Shown here piece by piece: positions 44,716 through 53,466 of a stretch of DNA of 64,000 bases (the stretch's first letter is position 1; each line of letters begins with the position of its first letter). Both the position numbers and the translations under genes were made by a program. The notes under the pieces are model-generated. The model saw nothing but the letters and a program-made list of their open reading frames with translations, had not been told where the DNA came from and searched no databases. Source of the stretch: Clostridia bacterium (GTDB lineage: Bacteria > Bacillota > Clostridia > Christensenellales > CAG-138); assembly GCA_003246365.1 (NCBI GenBank), contig QKAN01000184.1:20901-84900 (forward strand), read 5' to 3'.

Positions 44716-44774
44716 GCACCTTTCCCCCTTTTCAATCGTTTCCCAAAGTTGTTGCTCTGATTATATCTCTGGCG

Positions 44775-46487
44775 CTACTTTCGCGCAATTCTCCAGCCAT
44801 ATGGGGCAAGTGTTGTTCCGTCAAACCCGTACGATAAAATCGCATCACCCAAGCGCGATTCCGCAGGCAGTTCGGCAAATTTGTCCTGTGCATTAAGCGC
44901 AATTTGAATGCAGGATTTCGCGTCGTACCGCTCATATGCATATAATCCATCTTCGGTAACCAACGTTCGAAATTCGCCCGTACGCAGGCAGGGATTTGCG
45001 TTTCGAATTGCAATTACATCCCGGAAAAATTTCGTCAGCTCCGTTCCGTCAAAGCACATCGGCGAACGGTAATCATCCTCCATCAAACCGGTAATCCCCT
45101 GCTCGTCTCCATAAAAAACTGACGGCGCGCCGATAAACGTGAGCAGGAATAACACGGCAAGACGATATTTTCTCTCGTCCTCACCGCAGACGGAAAGAAA
45201 CCGCGGCACATCGTGGCTGTCCAGCAAATTCAGCTGTCCATAGGTCAGATTTTTGCGGTAACGCATGCGCATGTCCGTTACGCGCGCGTCAAACGCGGCG
45301 GCGTCAATATCGCCGCGCGCAAAAAAGCGTTTGCAGTGCTTCATCATGTCGTAATTCATCGTGGAATCAAACATGCGCCCGTCAAGCCAGAACGGCGCAC
45401 TCTGCCAGACCTCACCGATGATAGCGACGTCCGGTTTTGCGGCTCTCGCCGCGCGGCAGAAGTCCATCCAGAACCGGTGATCCACCTCGTCCGCAACATC
45501 CAGCCGCCATCCGTCGATATCGTACTGTTCGATCCAATAGGTGCCGACATTCTGAAAATACTGGCGCACTTCCGGATTTCCGGTGTTGAGCTTCGGCATG
45601 AGCCGCTCATAGGCAAAGCACTCGTAATTTGGTATCTCTTCGCCCGATTCAGGTTTGATTACAGGAAACTTTAATTCGTAAAACCAATCGCGGTAACGCG
45701 AGTCCTCGCCGTTTTCTGCCACGTCGCGGAACGCGAAAAAATTCCAGCCACAGTGGTTGAATACACCGTCGATGATGATTTTCATGTTCCGTGTATGGCA
45801 TGCCGACACGAGCGCTTTGAATTCCTCATTTGTGCCAAAGCAGGGATCGATCTGGAAATAATCCAGCAAATCGTATTTGTGATATTCGCCCGCGGCAAAA
45901 ATCGGGTTGAGGTAGATGCAGTTAAACCCCAATCCGGCAATGTAATCGAGGTTTTCACGGATGCCATTGATCGTTCCGCCGCGCTTACCGCGCACAACGT
46001 TGCCGTCCAGTTCCTTTTCGCAAGGCGTGTTCGATATTTCGCGCGCTCCGCTGGCAAAGCTATCCGGAAAGATGTTGTAGATGACCGCGTTTTTCAGCCA
46101 GTCCGGAACATCTGCAATATCTTCGCGGCGGTTGTAGGGCAGTTTGTAATATTCCGACCGCTCGCTTGCGACATAGTTATAAAACAAATCCCCGTAATAC
46201 AGCGCTGTTTCTTCGCCTGCCGTCAGTTCAAAATAGTAGCAAACGCGACGATACGGACTTTTCAGCGTTACCTCAAACCAATCGAACAGTTCTGAAGACG
46301 CAACTTTTTCCATATCGACAGGCGTAAAGAGAACCGGATTGACCCGGCAGGCCGTATCTCCGTAAAACAAGCGGCAGCTTGAGAGGTTGTCTTTTGCCGC
46401 GCGCAGACGGAACACGAGATTTTGTTCGTCAATTCCGTGCGCAAAATTGGACATCGGTTGATGTAAAATAGCTTCTCGTTTGATCAT
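44775..46487 (-). CDS. GH13 alpha-glucan hydrolase, cyclomaltodextrinase/neopullulanase type
   Basis: 570 residues, no signal peptide, so cytoplasmic. N-terminal accessory domain (about 1-120), then the (beta/alpha)8 barrel with the GH13 regions: DGVFNHCG (region I), GWRLDVADEVD (region II, nucleophile Asp), GEVWQS (region III, acid Glu) and LLDSHD (region IV). Degrades imported maltodextrins or cyclodextrins. Located downstream of malG. Confidence 0.92.
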   Translation of the reverse strand: MIKREAILHQPMSNFAHGIDEQNLVFRLRAAKDNLSSCRLFYGDTACRVNPVLFTPVDMEKVASSELFDWFEVTLKSPYRRVCYYFELTAGEETALYYGDLFYNYVASERSEYYKLPYNRREDIADVPDWLKNAVIYNIFPDSFASGAREISNTPCEKELDGNVVRGKRGGTINGIRENLDYIAGLGFNCIYLNPIFAAGEYHKYDLLDYFQIDPCFGTNEEFKALVSACHTRNMKIIIDGVFNHCGWNFFAFRDVAENGEDSRYRDWFYELKFPVIKPESGEEIPNYECFAYERLMPKLNTGNPEVRQYFQNVGTYWIEQYDIDGWRLDVADEVDHRFWMDFCRAARAAKPDVAIIGEVWQSAPFWLDGRMFDSTMNYDMMKHCKRFFARGDIDAAAFDARVTDMRMRYRKNLTYGQLNLLDSHDVPRFLSVCGEDERKYRLAVLFLLTFIGAPSVFYGDEQGITGLMEDDYRSPMCFDGTELTKFFRDVIAIRNANPCLRTGEFRTLVTEDGLYAYERYDAKSCIQIALNAQDKFAELPAESRLGDAILSYGFDGTTLAPYGWRIARK

Positions 46488-46556
46488 AAAATCCTTTTCA
46501 ACGGGTATTGTTTTCGTTAATTGTTTTCCTGCGATTTTTTGTCTCTCTCCCTGCGC

Positions 46557-47417
46557 CTATCCCTTTACGCCGCCGGATGTCAGCCCGGAAACCATGTGAC
46601 GCTGCACGTAGAGGAAAATGATCAGCACCGGCAGAGAGATCACGAGCGACGCCGCTGCGAACACAGGCCAGCTGCCGGACATCTCTCCGGCCTGAAGGGA
46701 ATACAACCCTGTTGCAAGCGTAAAGTTTTCCGATCCGGTCATAAACGTAATCGCATAGATATACTCATTCCAGACATAGATGAGCACCATAACCGCGGTC
46801 ACGACGATGGACGGTTTTGCCAGCGGCATGACGATGCGGCGAATAATCTGCATTTCGCTTGCGCCGTCGATGCGCGCAGCCTCCTCAATATCGAACGGAA
46901 TTGTATCGAAATAACCCTTCATATTCCAAAGTCCGAACACCGCCATCGTTCCGGTATAAATCAGAATCAGCCCGATTCGCGTATTGATCAGTCCCAGCGG
47001 GTTCATGAGCTTGTAGATGGCAAACATCGAAAGCAGCGAAGGGAACGCATTGAGCAAAACCAGCAGGTTGAGCAGCGTCTTTCTGCCCCGAAACCGCATG
47101 CGCGAAAACGCATATGCTGCGGGAATCGACACAGAAAGCGCGATGGCTACCGTGCAAACCGCGATGATTACGCTGTTTTTTAACCAGAGCAGCACAGGTT
47201 TTTCGGTGAACACCGCTTTATAGTTTTCCAACGTGATGGCTTTCGGTAAAAATGAAAAATCAGCGGAAAGCAGGCTGTTGTTTGCGTTGAGTGAAACGGA
47301 AACCGCATAGAGAATCGGAATCAGCGTAAGAAAGCAAAGCGCGATAAAAAACACCTGCAGTGATACGATTTTTATGCCGGTAACGGTCTTTCTTTTTTGA
47401 CGCGGCGTCAGGCTCAT
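46557..47417 (-). CDS. Maltodextrin-type ABC transporter permease (MalG-like)
   Basis: 286 residues, six helices, with the EAA loop EAARIDGASEMQIIRRIVMPLAKP. Starts by a 4-nt overlap (ATGA) with the malF-like gene. Pairs with it to form the channel. The ATPase is not encoded nearby; such importers often use a shared MsmK-type ATPase elsewhere. Confidence 0.92.
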   Translation of the reverse strand: MSLTPRQKRKTVTGIKIVSLQVFFIALCFLTLIPILYAVSVSLNANNSLLSADFSFLPKAITLENYKAVFTEKPVLLWLKNSVIIAVCTVAIALSVSIPAAYAFSRMRFRGRKTLLNLLVLLNAFPSLLSMFAIYKLMNPLGLINTRIGLILIYTGTMAVFGLWNMKGYFDTIPFDIEEAARIDGASEMQIIRRIVMPLAKPSIVVTAVMVLIYVWNEYIYAITFMTGSENFTLATGLYSLQAGEMSGSWPVFAAASLVISLPVLIIFLYVQRHMVSGLTSGGVKG

Positions 47418-48307
47418 ACGCGTTTCCTCCGCATCTCTTTGTTGGTTAAAATCGTAAACGCGATCATCAGCACAAATATAATGATGGAAACGGCTGAACT
47501 ATAGCCATAGTTGCTTGTGATAAACGCGTTTTCATACGCATAGGTCAAGATCGTATGAATGTTTGCGCCGCTCGGGGAGCCTGCCTGCTGCGTGAGCAGA
47601 TAAACCACGTCAAACTGCTTAAACGTCGTAAACACCGTAATGATGACCGCAGGCCCGATGACGGATTTGATCAGCGGAACCGTGATGTACGCCGTTTTTT
47701 GCAGGCGCGTCGCCCCGTTGAGCAACGCGGTTTCATAAAGACTCCGGTCAACACTCTGCAGCGCGCCGTCGATAATCATAATCATAAACGGCAGCGCAAG
47801 CCAGAGATTGACCGCCGTGCAGCTCAGAAAGGCGCTCACATCGTTCGCCAGCCAACGAACCATGGAGAATCCCAACCGCTGCATCCATTGATTGAGCAAA
47901 CCGAAGGTAGAGTTGAACATACCCGTTTTCCAGAGCAATATGGAAACATATCCCGGCATTGCCCACGGGAACATCAAAATCGTTTTATAGATTCCCTTGC
48001 CCTTCAGGTTCGGTGAGTTCAGCAGGGAGGCTAACCCGAACGCGATGACAAGCTGCAGCGCCATATTCAGCACCGTCCAAAGCACGGTGCGCAACAACGC
48101 CGCCAAAAACCCGGAATCGAACACGAACAGCGCGTCTTTATAGTTTTTTAACCCGACAAAATCGAAGTTGAACCAATGATAGAGGTTCATATTCGTCAGG
48201 GAGATATACGCCGTATAGAGAATTGGAAACACGACGATTACGAGAATCAATGTCAGCGACAGCGCGCTGTATAGATATGCTCTGCGGTTGTCGTTTCGCT
48301 GTTCCAT
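47414..48307 (-). CDS. Maltodextrin-type ABC transporter permease (MalF-like)
   Basis: About 297 residues, six helices, EAA loop YETALLNGATRLQKTAYITVPLI. ATG 48307 behind GGAGGAAG is preferred; the frame extends 12 codons further upstream without a ribosome site. 48 nt after the binding protein gene. Confidence 0.9.
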   Translation of the reverse strand: MEQRNDNRRAYLYSALSLTLILVIVVFPILYTAYISLTNMNLYHWFNFDFVGLKNYKDALFVFDSGFLAALLRTVLWTVLNMALQLVIAFGLASLLNSPNLKGKGIYKTILMFPWAMPGYVSILLWKTGMFNSTFGLLNQWMQRLGFSMVRWLANDVSAFLSCTAVNLWLALPFMIMIIDGALQSVDRSLYETALLNGATRLQKTAYITVPLIKSVIGPAVIITVFTTFKQFDVVYLLTQQAGSPSGANIHTILTYAYENAFITSNYGYSSAVSIIIFVLMIAFTILTNKEMRRKRV

Positions 48308-48355
48308 CGTGTTTCTTCCTCCGTTTCCTGTCCGTTTTCGCATTGCATCTGTGCG

Positions 48356-49579
48356 TTATTGCATTGCTTCGATCAGCTGTTCTGCTTTGGCCTGATATTT
48401 CGTAGTTTCCGTCTCTACCACGCCGCCGGACATGTTGACCGCAACCAGCAGGTTGCCCAGAACGGTCCACATAACGTCCATCTGCGGAATGTTCGGCATG
48501 GGTTGGGCGGTTTCCGCGATCGCGCGCATCGTGCTCACCATCGCGTCCGCGCTCACGCTCGGATCATCGTAGGCAAGAATATTTGCCGGCGCGCATCCGC
48601 TGGCGTTGGCAAGGTCGATGCCGATTTGCGGATCGGTCAGCACGGCAAGCACGCGCGCAATCGTGTCGTGCTTTGATTCCGCGGCAACCTTGAGCACATG
48701 AACGCCCTGAACGCCCGTATACGGCGCGAGCGGAAGACCCGTTTCGTCCACGACCGGCATGGTTGAAAACCCAAGGTTCACGCCCGCTTCCCGCGCGGAA
48801 GGCACCAGCCAGGGGCCGCCGATGGTCGAGTCCGCCATGCCTTCGAGAAACAGCGTATTCACGGTGGAATATTCGCTCTCCCCCGGCATATACTGCAAAA
48901 ACTTCTGGTGATATTTCAGCGCGGCGCGCACCTGCGCAGAATTGAGCTGCGGCACACCATCGCTGGTAATCAATTCTCCGCCAAAGCCGTTGATCCAGGG
49001 AATGCTGTAGTAGGCGGTGCTGTGCTGTTCAACAAAACCATAGTGTCCGCCGGACGTGTTCGCCTGCATATAGGCATAGAGCGCTTCGGTCGTTTGGGGC
49101 ACTTCGCTCTCGTCCATCAAATCTTTGTTATAAAGAAACAACAGCGTCTCGAAATAGAGCGGAAGCTGATAGAGTGTTCCTTTATAGGTTGCGGATTCGA
49201 GCGTTACAGGCAGATAGTTTGCCAGCGTTGCTTCATCCACAAAATCCGTAATCGGCGCGAGGATGCCGAGCTCCGCGTACACGCCGATTTTATCGTGCGC
49301 AAACAGATAGAGATCCGGCGCGGCATTCGGGTCGTTGCCGACGAGTTTCAACGCTTCCGTCAGCCCGTCTTTTCGAACCAGCTCGACCGTTACGTCCGGC
49401 AGCGCTTCGGCAAACGCCGCCTGCAATACCTCGACAACCGCATCTTCCTTGTCGTGCCAAATGACGATGTGGTTCGTATCCACCGTTTTTTTTGCGCACC
49501 CCGCAAACGGCAATATTCCCGCAATCAGCAGGACGCTAAGCAGTCGCATCAGCGCTTTTTTTACAACAGTTTTCTTCAT
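48356..49579 (-). CDS. Maltodextrin-binding lipoprotein (family 1 solute-binding protein)
   Basis: 407 residues. Signal peptide with lipobox PFAGC (Cys28), then IVIWHDKEDAVVEVL typical of MalE-like proteins, GHYGFVEQ and a C-terminal PNIPQMDVMW segment. Captures maltodextrins for the MalFG-like permease. Lies 80 nt after the starch-binding surface protein. Confidence 0.92.
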   Translation of the reverse strand: MKKTVVKKALMRLLSVLLIAGILPFAGCAKKTVDTNHIVIWHDKEDAVVEVLQAAFAEALPDVTVELVRKDGLTEALKLVGNDPNAAPDLYLFAHDKIGVYAELGILAPITDFVDEATLANYLPVTLESATYKGTLYQLPLYFETLLFLYNKDLMDESEVPQTTEALYAYMQANTSGGHYGFVEQHSTAYYSIPWINGFGGELITSDGVPQLNSAQVRAALKYHQKFLQYMPGESEYSTVNTLFLEGMADSTIGGPWLVPSAREAGVNLGFSTMPVVDETGLPLAPYTGVQGVHVLKVAAESKHDTIARVLAVLTDPQIGIDLANASGCAPANILAYDDPSVSADAMVSTMRAIAETAQPMPNIPQMDVMWTVLGNLLVAVNMSGGVVETETTKYQAKAEQLIEAMQ

Positions 49580-49609
49580 CGAACATCACACCTTTTTTTT
49601 GTTAAAGTT

Positions 49610-49634
49610 GAGCGGACAGATCAGCTGCCCGCTC
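49610..49634 (-). other. Intercistronic hairpin upstream of the maltodextrin-binding protein gene
   Basis: 10-bp stem GAGCGGACAG / CTGCCCGCTC with one wobble pair and a 5-nt loop. No T-run follows on the minus strand, so attenuation or mRNA processing is more likely than full termination. Confidence 0.4.
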
Positions 49635-49658
49635 ATATCACAATCGATTCGCCGTGTG

Positions 49659-51176
49659 TTACGCGGCTTTTTTCTTCTTTTTGGCCAGCAGGATTCCGCC
49701 GGTTGTGCCGCCCGCGACGACCACCGCCGCAATGGCAATCCAGAGCCAGGTCAAATTCGGCTGCGCTTCTTCCGCTGCGGGTGCGGCGGGTTCAGCGGTT
49801 GCTTCCGGTGCGGCCTTGTCGGCAACGGGCTGCTCATAGCTGAGCGTATAGTTGCCTTCCGCGTCTACAACAATCCAGAGTTCCTTGGTTTCAATTTCGA
49901 TATCCGCCGTCTGGATTGCGCCGGCATTGGCGTTGATGATAACGCGGTTGACCCACATCGGCAGACCGTAGCTGTACCAACCGTCTCCATCGTCAATCAT
50001 ATCGGCGCCCGGCCAATTTGTAAACACATTGGTGCCGTCGGGATGCGACCAGGACCAAACGCACGGCATCGTCCACGTTGCGTCCACCTTGGCATGCACG
50101 GTAAACGTCGGCTCGGCGGGTTTTTCATAGGCAACCGTCGCTTCTTCCGCGCTGGCAACCGCAACCCAGACATCCTTGCCCGCTTCGATTGCGCTGCCCT
50201 GCGTCTGTACGGAACCTTCGTTTGCGTTGATGATCACGTTTTCCATGTTTGCCGGAATGTCGATGGCATACCAGCCGTCGGTCTGCAGTTCCATCGCCGC
50301 GCCCGGCCACGCCTCAAACGCGTTTACGCCGTCGTTCGTCCAGGCCCATGCGCACGGGGCAGTCCAGTCTTCCGGAACCTGCGCATAGAGTTTTACGGTA
50401 GAAACATACACCGGCAGATCACCCGTCGTAAGCTGATCGTAACTGACCGCAAACGTTGCGTTTTCGCCTTCCGCAGCAGCGGGTGTTACGGTGAGCCACA
50501 TGTTGTTCGGCTCGATTGCGCCGTCTCCGGTCTGGATTGCGCCTTCATTCGCGTTGATGATGACGTTTGCCATCGTCTTCGGAATAAAGATGTAATACCA
50601 GCCTTCGTTATTTGCGTCCGCCATCATCTTGCCGCCCGGCCAGGCGTCAAACGCGCCTTTGCCGTCCACATCCCATGCCCAGACGCAGGGATCTGCCCAG
50701 TCTGTTGGAACGTTTGCGTAAACCAGAACGACGTCGTCCGCCGTCAGCAGCGCCGCCGCCGGCTCTTCATAGGCAACATACGCGGGCATATCGCCGGACG
50801 TCAGCTTGTCGTAGCCGACCGTGGCAGTTGCATCGTCCGCAACCGTAACCCAAAGGTCTTTGGCTTCGATGGCATAATCGCTGGTCTGCACGGAGCCTTC
50901 GTTTGCGTTGATGATGACAAACGCCATCGTATCCGGAATGTACATGTAATACCAACCGGGGTTGGCTTCGTCCGCGGTCATCGCCGCGCCGGGCCACGCG
51001 GAAAATGCGCTCGCGCCATCCGCATCCCAAGTCCAGATGCACGGATTTTCCCATCCCTCGGGTACCTGTGCATAGACGCAGATATAGCCGTCTTCCGCCA
51101 GTGCGCTCATCGGGAGCAACGCAAAAAGCATCAGAGCCGCTACGATCAGCGCCAAAAGTTTCCCTGTTCGTTTCAT
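49659..51176 (-). CDS. Surface protein with four CBM26-like starch-binding modules and a C-terminal anchor
   Basis: 505 residues. Signal peptide (KRTGKLLALIVAALMLFAL ... ALA). Four tandem modules of about 85-110 residues, each with [V/A]PxxWxxPCxW, a WPGxxM segment, GWY and VIINANxGxxQT, the aromatic pattern of CBM26-like starch binding. A Pro/Ala-rich linker, one helix (LTWLWIAIAAVVVAGG) and KKKKKAA close the chain, so the protein is membrane- or wall-proximal with no LPXTG. No catalytic domain is present. It likely holds starch granules for external amylases and the downstream importer. Start ATG 51176 behind GGAGGAG. Confidence 0.9.
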   Translation of the reverse strand: MKRTGKLLALIVAALMLFALLPMSALAEDGYICVYAQVPEGWENPCIWTWDADGASAFSAWPGAAMTADEANPGWYYMYIPDTMAFVIINANEGSVQTSDYAIEAKDLWVTVADDATATVGYDKLTSGDMPAYVAYEEPAAALLTADDVVLVYANVPTDWADPCVWAWDVDGKGAFDAWPGGKMMADANNEGWYYIFIPKTMANVIINANEGAIQTGDGAIEPNNMWLTVTPAAAEGENATFAVSYDQLTTGDLPVYVSTVKLYAQVPEDWTAPCAWAWTNDGVNAFEAWPGAAMELQTDGWYAIDIPANMENVIINANEGSVQTQGSAIEAGKDVWVAVASAEEATVAYEKPAEPTFTVHAKVDATWTMPCVWSWSHPDGTNVFTNWPGADMIDDGDGWYSYGLPMWVNRVIINANAGAIQTADIEIETKELWIVVDAEGNYTLSYEQPVADKAAPEATAEPAAPAAEEAQPNLTWLWIAIAAVVVAGGTTGGILLAKKKKKAA

Positions 51177-51226
51177 GATGATTTTCTCCTCCAATATTCT
51201 TTTGTTCGGTTGTTTTTTCCGCAAAC

Positions 51227-51254
51227 ATATTAGAAAGTGAAGATTGTTTTGCAA
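51227..51254 (-). promoter_or_regulatory. Promoter of the starch/maltodextrin operon
   Basis: TTGCAA (51249-51254), 16 nt, TAATAT (51227-51232) on the minus strand, about 50 nt before the start codon. Confidence 0.5.
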
Positions 51255-51296
51255 ATTCAATATATCATCGCGCCACTATGCTATCAAGGAAATTTT

Positions 51297-51312
51297 GGTT
51301 AACCGTTTTCCC
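51297..51312 (-). promoter_or_regulatory. Candidate LacI-type operator upstream of the starch operon
   Basis: GGGAAAACGGTTAACC on the minus strand, centred on CG as in LacI/CcpA operators, about 45 nt upstream of the -35. It contains AAACGGTT, also found in the shared element at 990-1034 and 24479-24523. Confidence 0.4.
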
Positions 51313-51392
51313 TATAAAATCAATTCCACCATTATCGATGAGGGATTCTCTCATGACTTCTTTGAATAAAATACAAAACACAGTTTCCAAAA

Positions 51393-51437
51393 CAAAAAAA
51401 AGCACCGAACGGCAGGAATTACATTCCTGCCGTTCGG
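51393..51437 (-). terminator. Terminator after the NosR-like gene
   Basis: Perfect 15-bp stem CCGAACGGCAGGAAT / ATTCCTGCCGTTCGG with a 3-nt loop; on the minus strand TGC and eight T follow. Confidence 0.85.
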
Positions 51438-51460
51438 CTTTGTGCATTTTATGTTATCGA

Positions 51461-53104
51461 TCAATGATGACCGTGACCGTTTTGCTGGCCGCCGTTCGTG
51501 GTTACGGTGCTTGTGTACTCGAGGTTGAGCGCGTTTGCAACCGCTTCCATGATGCCGTTGCTGCTGTAGGTCGCTCCAGAAACCGCGTCGACGTCCGGCG
51601 TCTGATTCGTCAGAATCTCGCTGATAACTGTGCTTTCCGCACGGGTGAAATACCGTTCGTCATCGCTGTAAGAGTTGACGACGATCGAGGTGATCGTTCC
51701 GTCTTCAACGGTTACGGTAACGCTGGTCTCCCCGCGGAAGCCCGTTCCTGTTCCGGTGTATGTGCCGTCCGCCAGTGTGATCGTGCCGTCGCTGCTTGTG
51801 GTTGCGGCCGTGCTCGTCGTCGTTTGGGTCGTGCTGGCGGTCGAAGTATCGCTGGTAGCAGTTGTCGTGCTGCCAGACGCGGTTGTCGTTTCGCTGGAAG
51901 AAACGGTCTGCGTGCTGGTTGTTCCAGTAAGAGCGCTGGAGAGCGCATCCGTCACCGCGCCGATGATGCCGTTGCTGCTGTAGGTTGCGCCGGATACCGT
52001 GTCCACCGCCACGCTCTGCGTCGAGAGAATGTCGCTGATAACGCCGTTTTCGGCTCTGGTCAAGAACTGCGCATCGTCACCGGAGGAAAGAACCGTGATG
52101 TCGGTGATCAGCCCGCCGGACACCGTTACCTGCACCGTTGTGGTGCCGTGGTAACCCGCCGCGCTGCCGGTGTAAACGCCGTCAACATACTGTCCCGCAG
52201 AAGTAGTCGAGCTGGAACTGAGCTGAACCGCCGCGACTGCCGATTGCGCGGATGCCGCGCTGTCCGCCAGATTGCCTACAAAGTACATGCCGCTCATCGC
52301 GACGACGGCTGCGGCTGCGGCAATCGCCGGTTTCGGATTGGTCTTCACGTTATCCTTCGGACAAATTTCAACGCACTGCATGCAGTCGATGCACTCGCCG
52401 TCTTTCACAACGTCCATTCCGTAGAGCGGAATCCCCATTGAGCAGTGCTTTGTGCATGCCCGGCAGTTTCCGCAGTAAGGCGTTGGTTTGCGAATCTTAA
52501 ACAGACGGATTCTGGAAACGATCGTAAACACCGCGCCAAGCGGACAGAGATACCGGCAGAAGAACCGTTCGATATACAGCGATCCGATTCCGATGAGTAA
52601 AAGCAGCAGTGCACCGACCGAGAGAAGCGCGGACAAATCCGCCCAGCCTTTATACGTCGCATACATGCCAAACACTGTCCAGGGGTTTGCGGTGCCGCTC
52701 AGGAGCGAAACACCGAGTGTCCAGACCAGCAGAACGATGCCGCCGAGAACGATGAATTTCACGTATTTGAGCATGCGATCCATCTTTTCCGATATCTGCG
52801 GACGGCGAATCTTCAGCTTTTTGCCGAGCCACCAGATTGCGTCGCCCAGCGCGCCGAACGAGCAAAGGAACCCGCAAAAGAATCGGCCCGTCAAAACGGT
52901 GATGAGCAGCATGGAGATCGTAAGCACCAGGTCTCCGGCGTTTGCCGCCATGCTGAACGTGCCGCCAATGATTGCGGTATAGATCGACTTCAGCGCGGAG
53001 AATGTTGAAATAAACAGTCCCGGAAAGAGGACGAATGCCGCTGCCTGAATGATTCTGCGCGCCAGCGCGAGTTTTGAATATGATTTCGTTTTCTTGTTTT
53101 CCAT
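51461..53104 (-). CDS. NosR/RnfD-like Fe-S membrane protein with two FMN-binding domains
   Basis: 547 residues. Five or six membrane helices in the first 280 residues carry CGFLCSFGALGD and CRYLCPLGA motifs, then two 4Fe-4S sets, CGNCRACTKHC and CIDCMQCVEICP. Two FMN_bind domains follow (about 315-385 and 465-530), each with a covalent flavinylation motif, DTVSGAT and DAVSGAT. They are joined by a long Ser/Thr-rich linker; the tail is HGHH. The order suggests electrons pass from cytosolic carriers through Fe-S clusters to surface-bound flavin, as in extracellular electron transfer or flavin-linked reductases. The partner is unknown. Downstream of the tannase-like gene. Confidence 0.88.
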   Translation of the reverse strand: MENKKTKSYSKLALARRIIQAAAFVLFPGLFISTFSALKSIYTAIIGGTFSMAANAGDLVLTISMLLITVLTGRFFCGFLCSFGALGDAIWWLGKKLKIRRPQISEKMDRMLKYVKFIVLGGIVLLVWTLGVSLLSGTANPWTVFGMYATYKGWADLSALLSVGALLLLLIGIGSLYIERFFCRYLCPLGAVFTIVSRIRLFKIRKPTPYCGNCRACTKHCSMGIPLYGMDVVKDGECIDCMQCVEICPKDNVKTNPKPAIAAAAAVVAMSGMYFVGNLADSAASAQSAVAAVQLSSSSTTSAGQYVDGVYTGSAAGYHGTTTVQVTVSGGLITDITVLSSGDDAQFLTRAENGVISDILSTQSVAVDTVSGATYSSNGIIGAVTDALSSALTGTTSTQTVSSSETTTASGSTTTATSDTSTASTTQTTTSTAATTSSDGTITLADGTYTGTGTGFRGETSVTVTVEDGTITSIVVNSYSDDERYFTRAESTVISEILTNQTPDVDAVSGATYSSNGIMEAVANALNLEYTSTVTTNGGQQNGHGHH

Positions 53105-53412
53105 CGTTTTTCACCTGCGTTTTAGTTCAATGTGGTCTGTTTTATTTGGTCTCTTGTCCCGATCCATACACATTTTGTATCATCGTACGGATCAGATCTA
53201 TTTCAGCAACCTGAGCGGTTGATATTGTTAAAATGAATCGTGTCTTTTTCACGAATCAACCCGCTGTGTTTTCCTGGTTCATCGCCGATTTCGTTGCGTG
53301 TTGTTCTTTCTTTCATGGCTCTATTTTAAAAACCGCGACTGAAAACACGCTGAAAAAATCCTTTCAGCTTATTTCAGGATTTTTAATTTTACCGTATTTT
53401 TCCGCTGGACAC
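53105..53412. other. Spacer between the tannase-like and NosR-like genes
   Basis: No gene. A 73-codon plus-strand ORF here has no ribosome site and no family resemblance. An AGGT ribosome site precedes the NosR-like ATG. No clear promoter was found. Confidence 0.4.
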
Positions 53413-53444
53413 AAAAACGCTGCCGTCGGATGCCGACGGCAGCG
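53413..53444 (-). terminator. Terminator after the tannase-like gene
   Basis: Perfect 12-bp stem CGCTGCCGTCGG / CCGACGGCAGCG with a 3-nt loop, followed on the minus strand by TTTTTGTG. Confidence 0.85.
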
Positions 53445-53466
53445 CAATTGCTAATTCAGGATTTCA

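Noticed and set aside
49335..51233. 632-codon plus-strand ORF opposite the starch-binding protein and binding-protein genes
   Set aside because: It crosses two real minus-strand genes and its repeats mirror the CBM repeats; no start signal.
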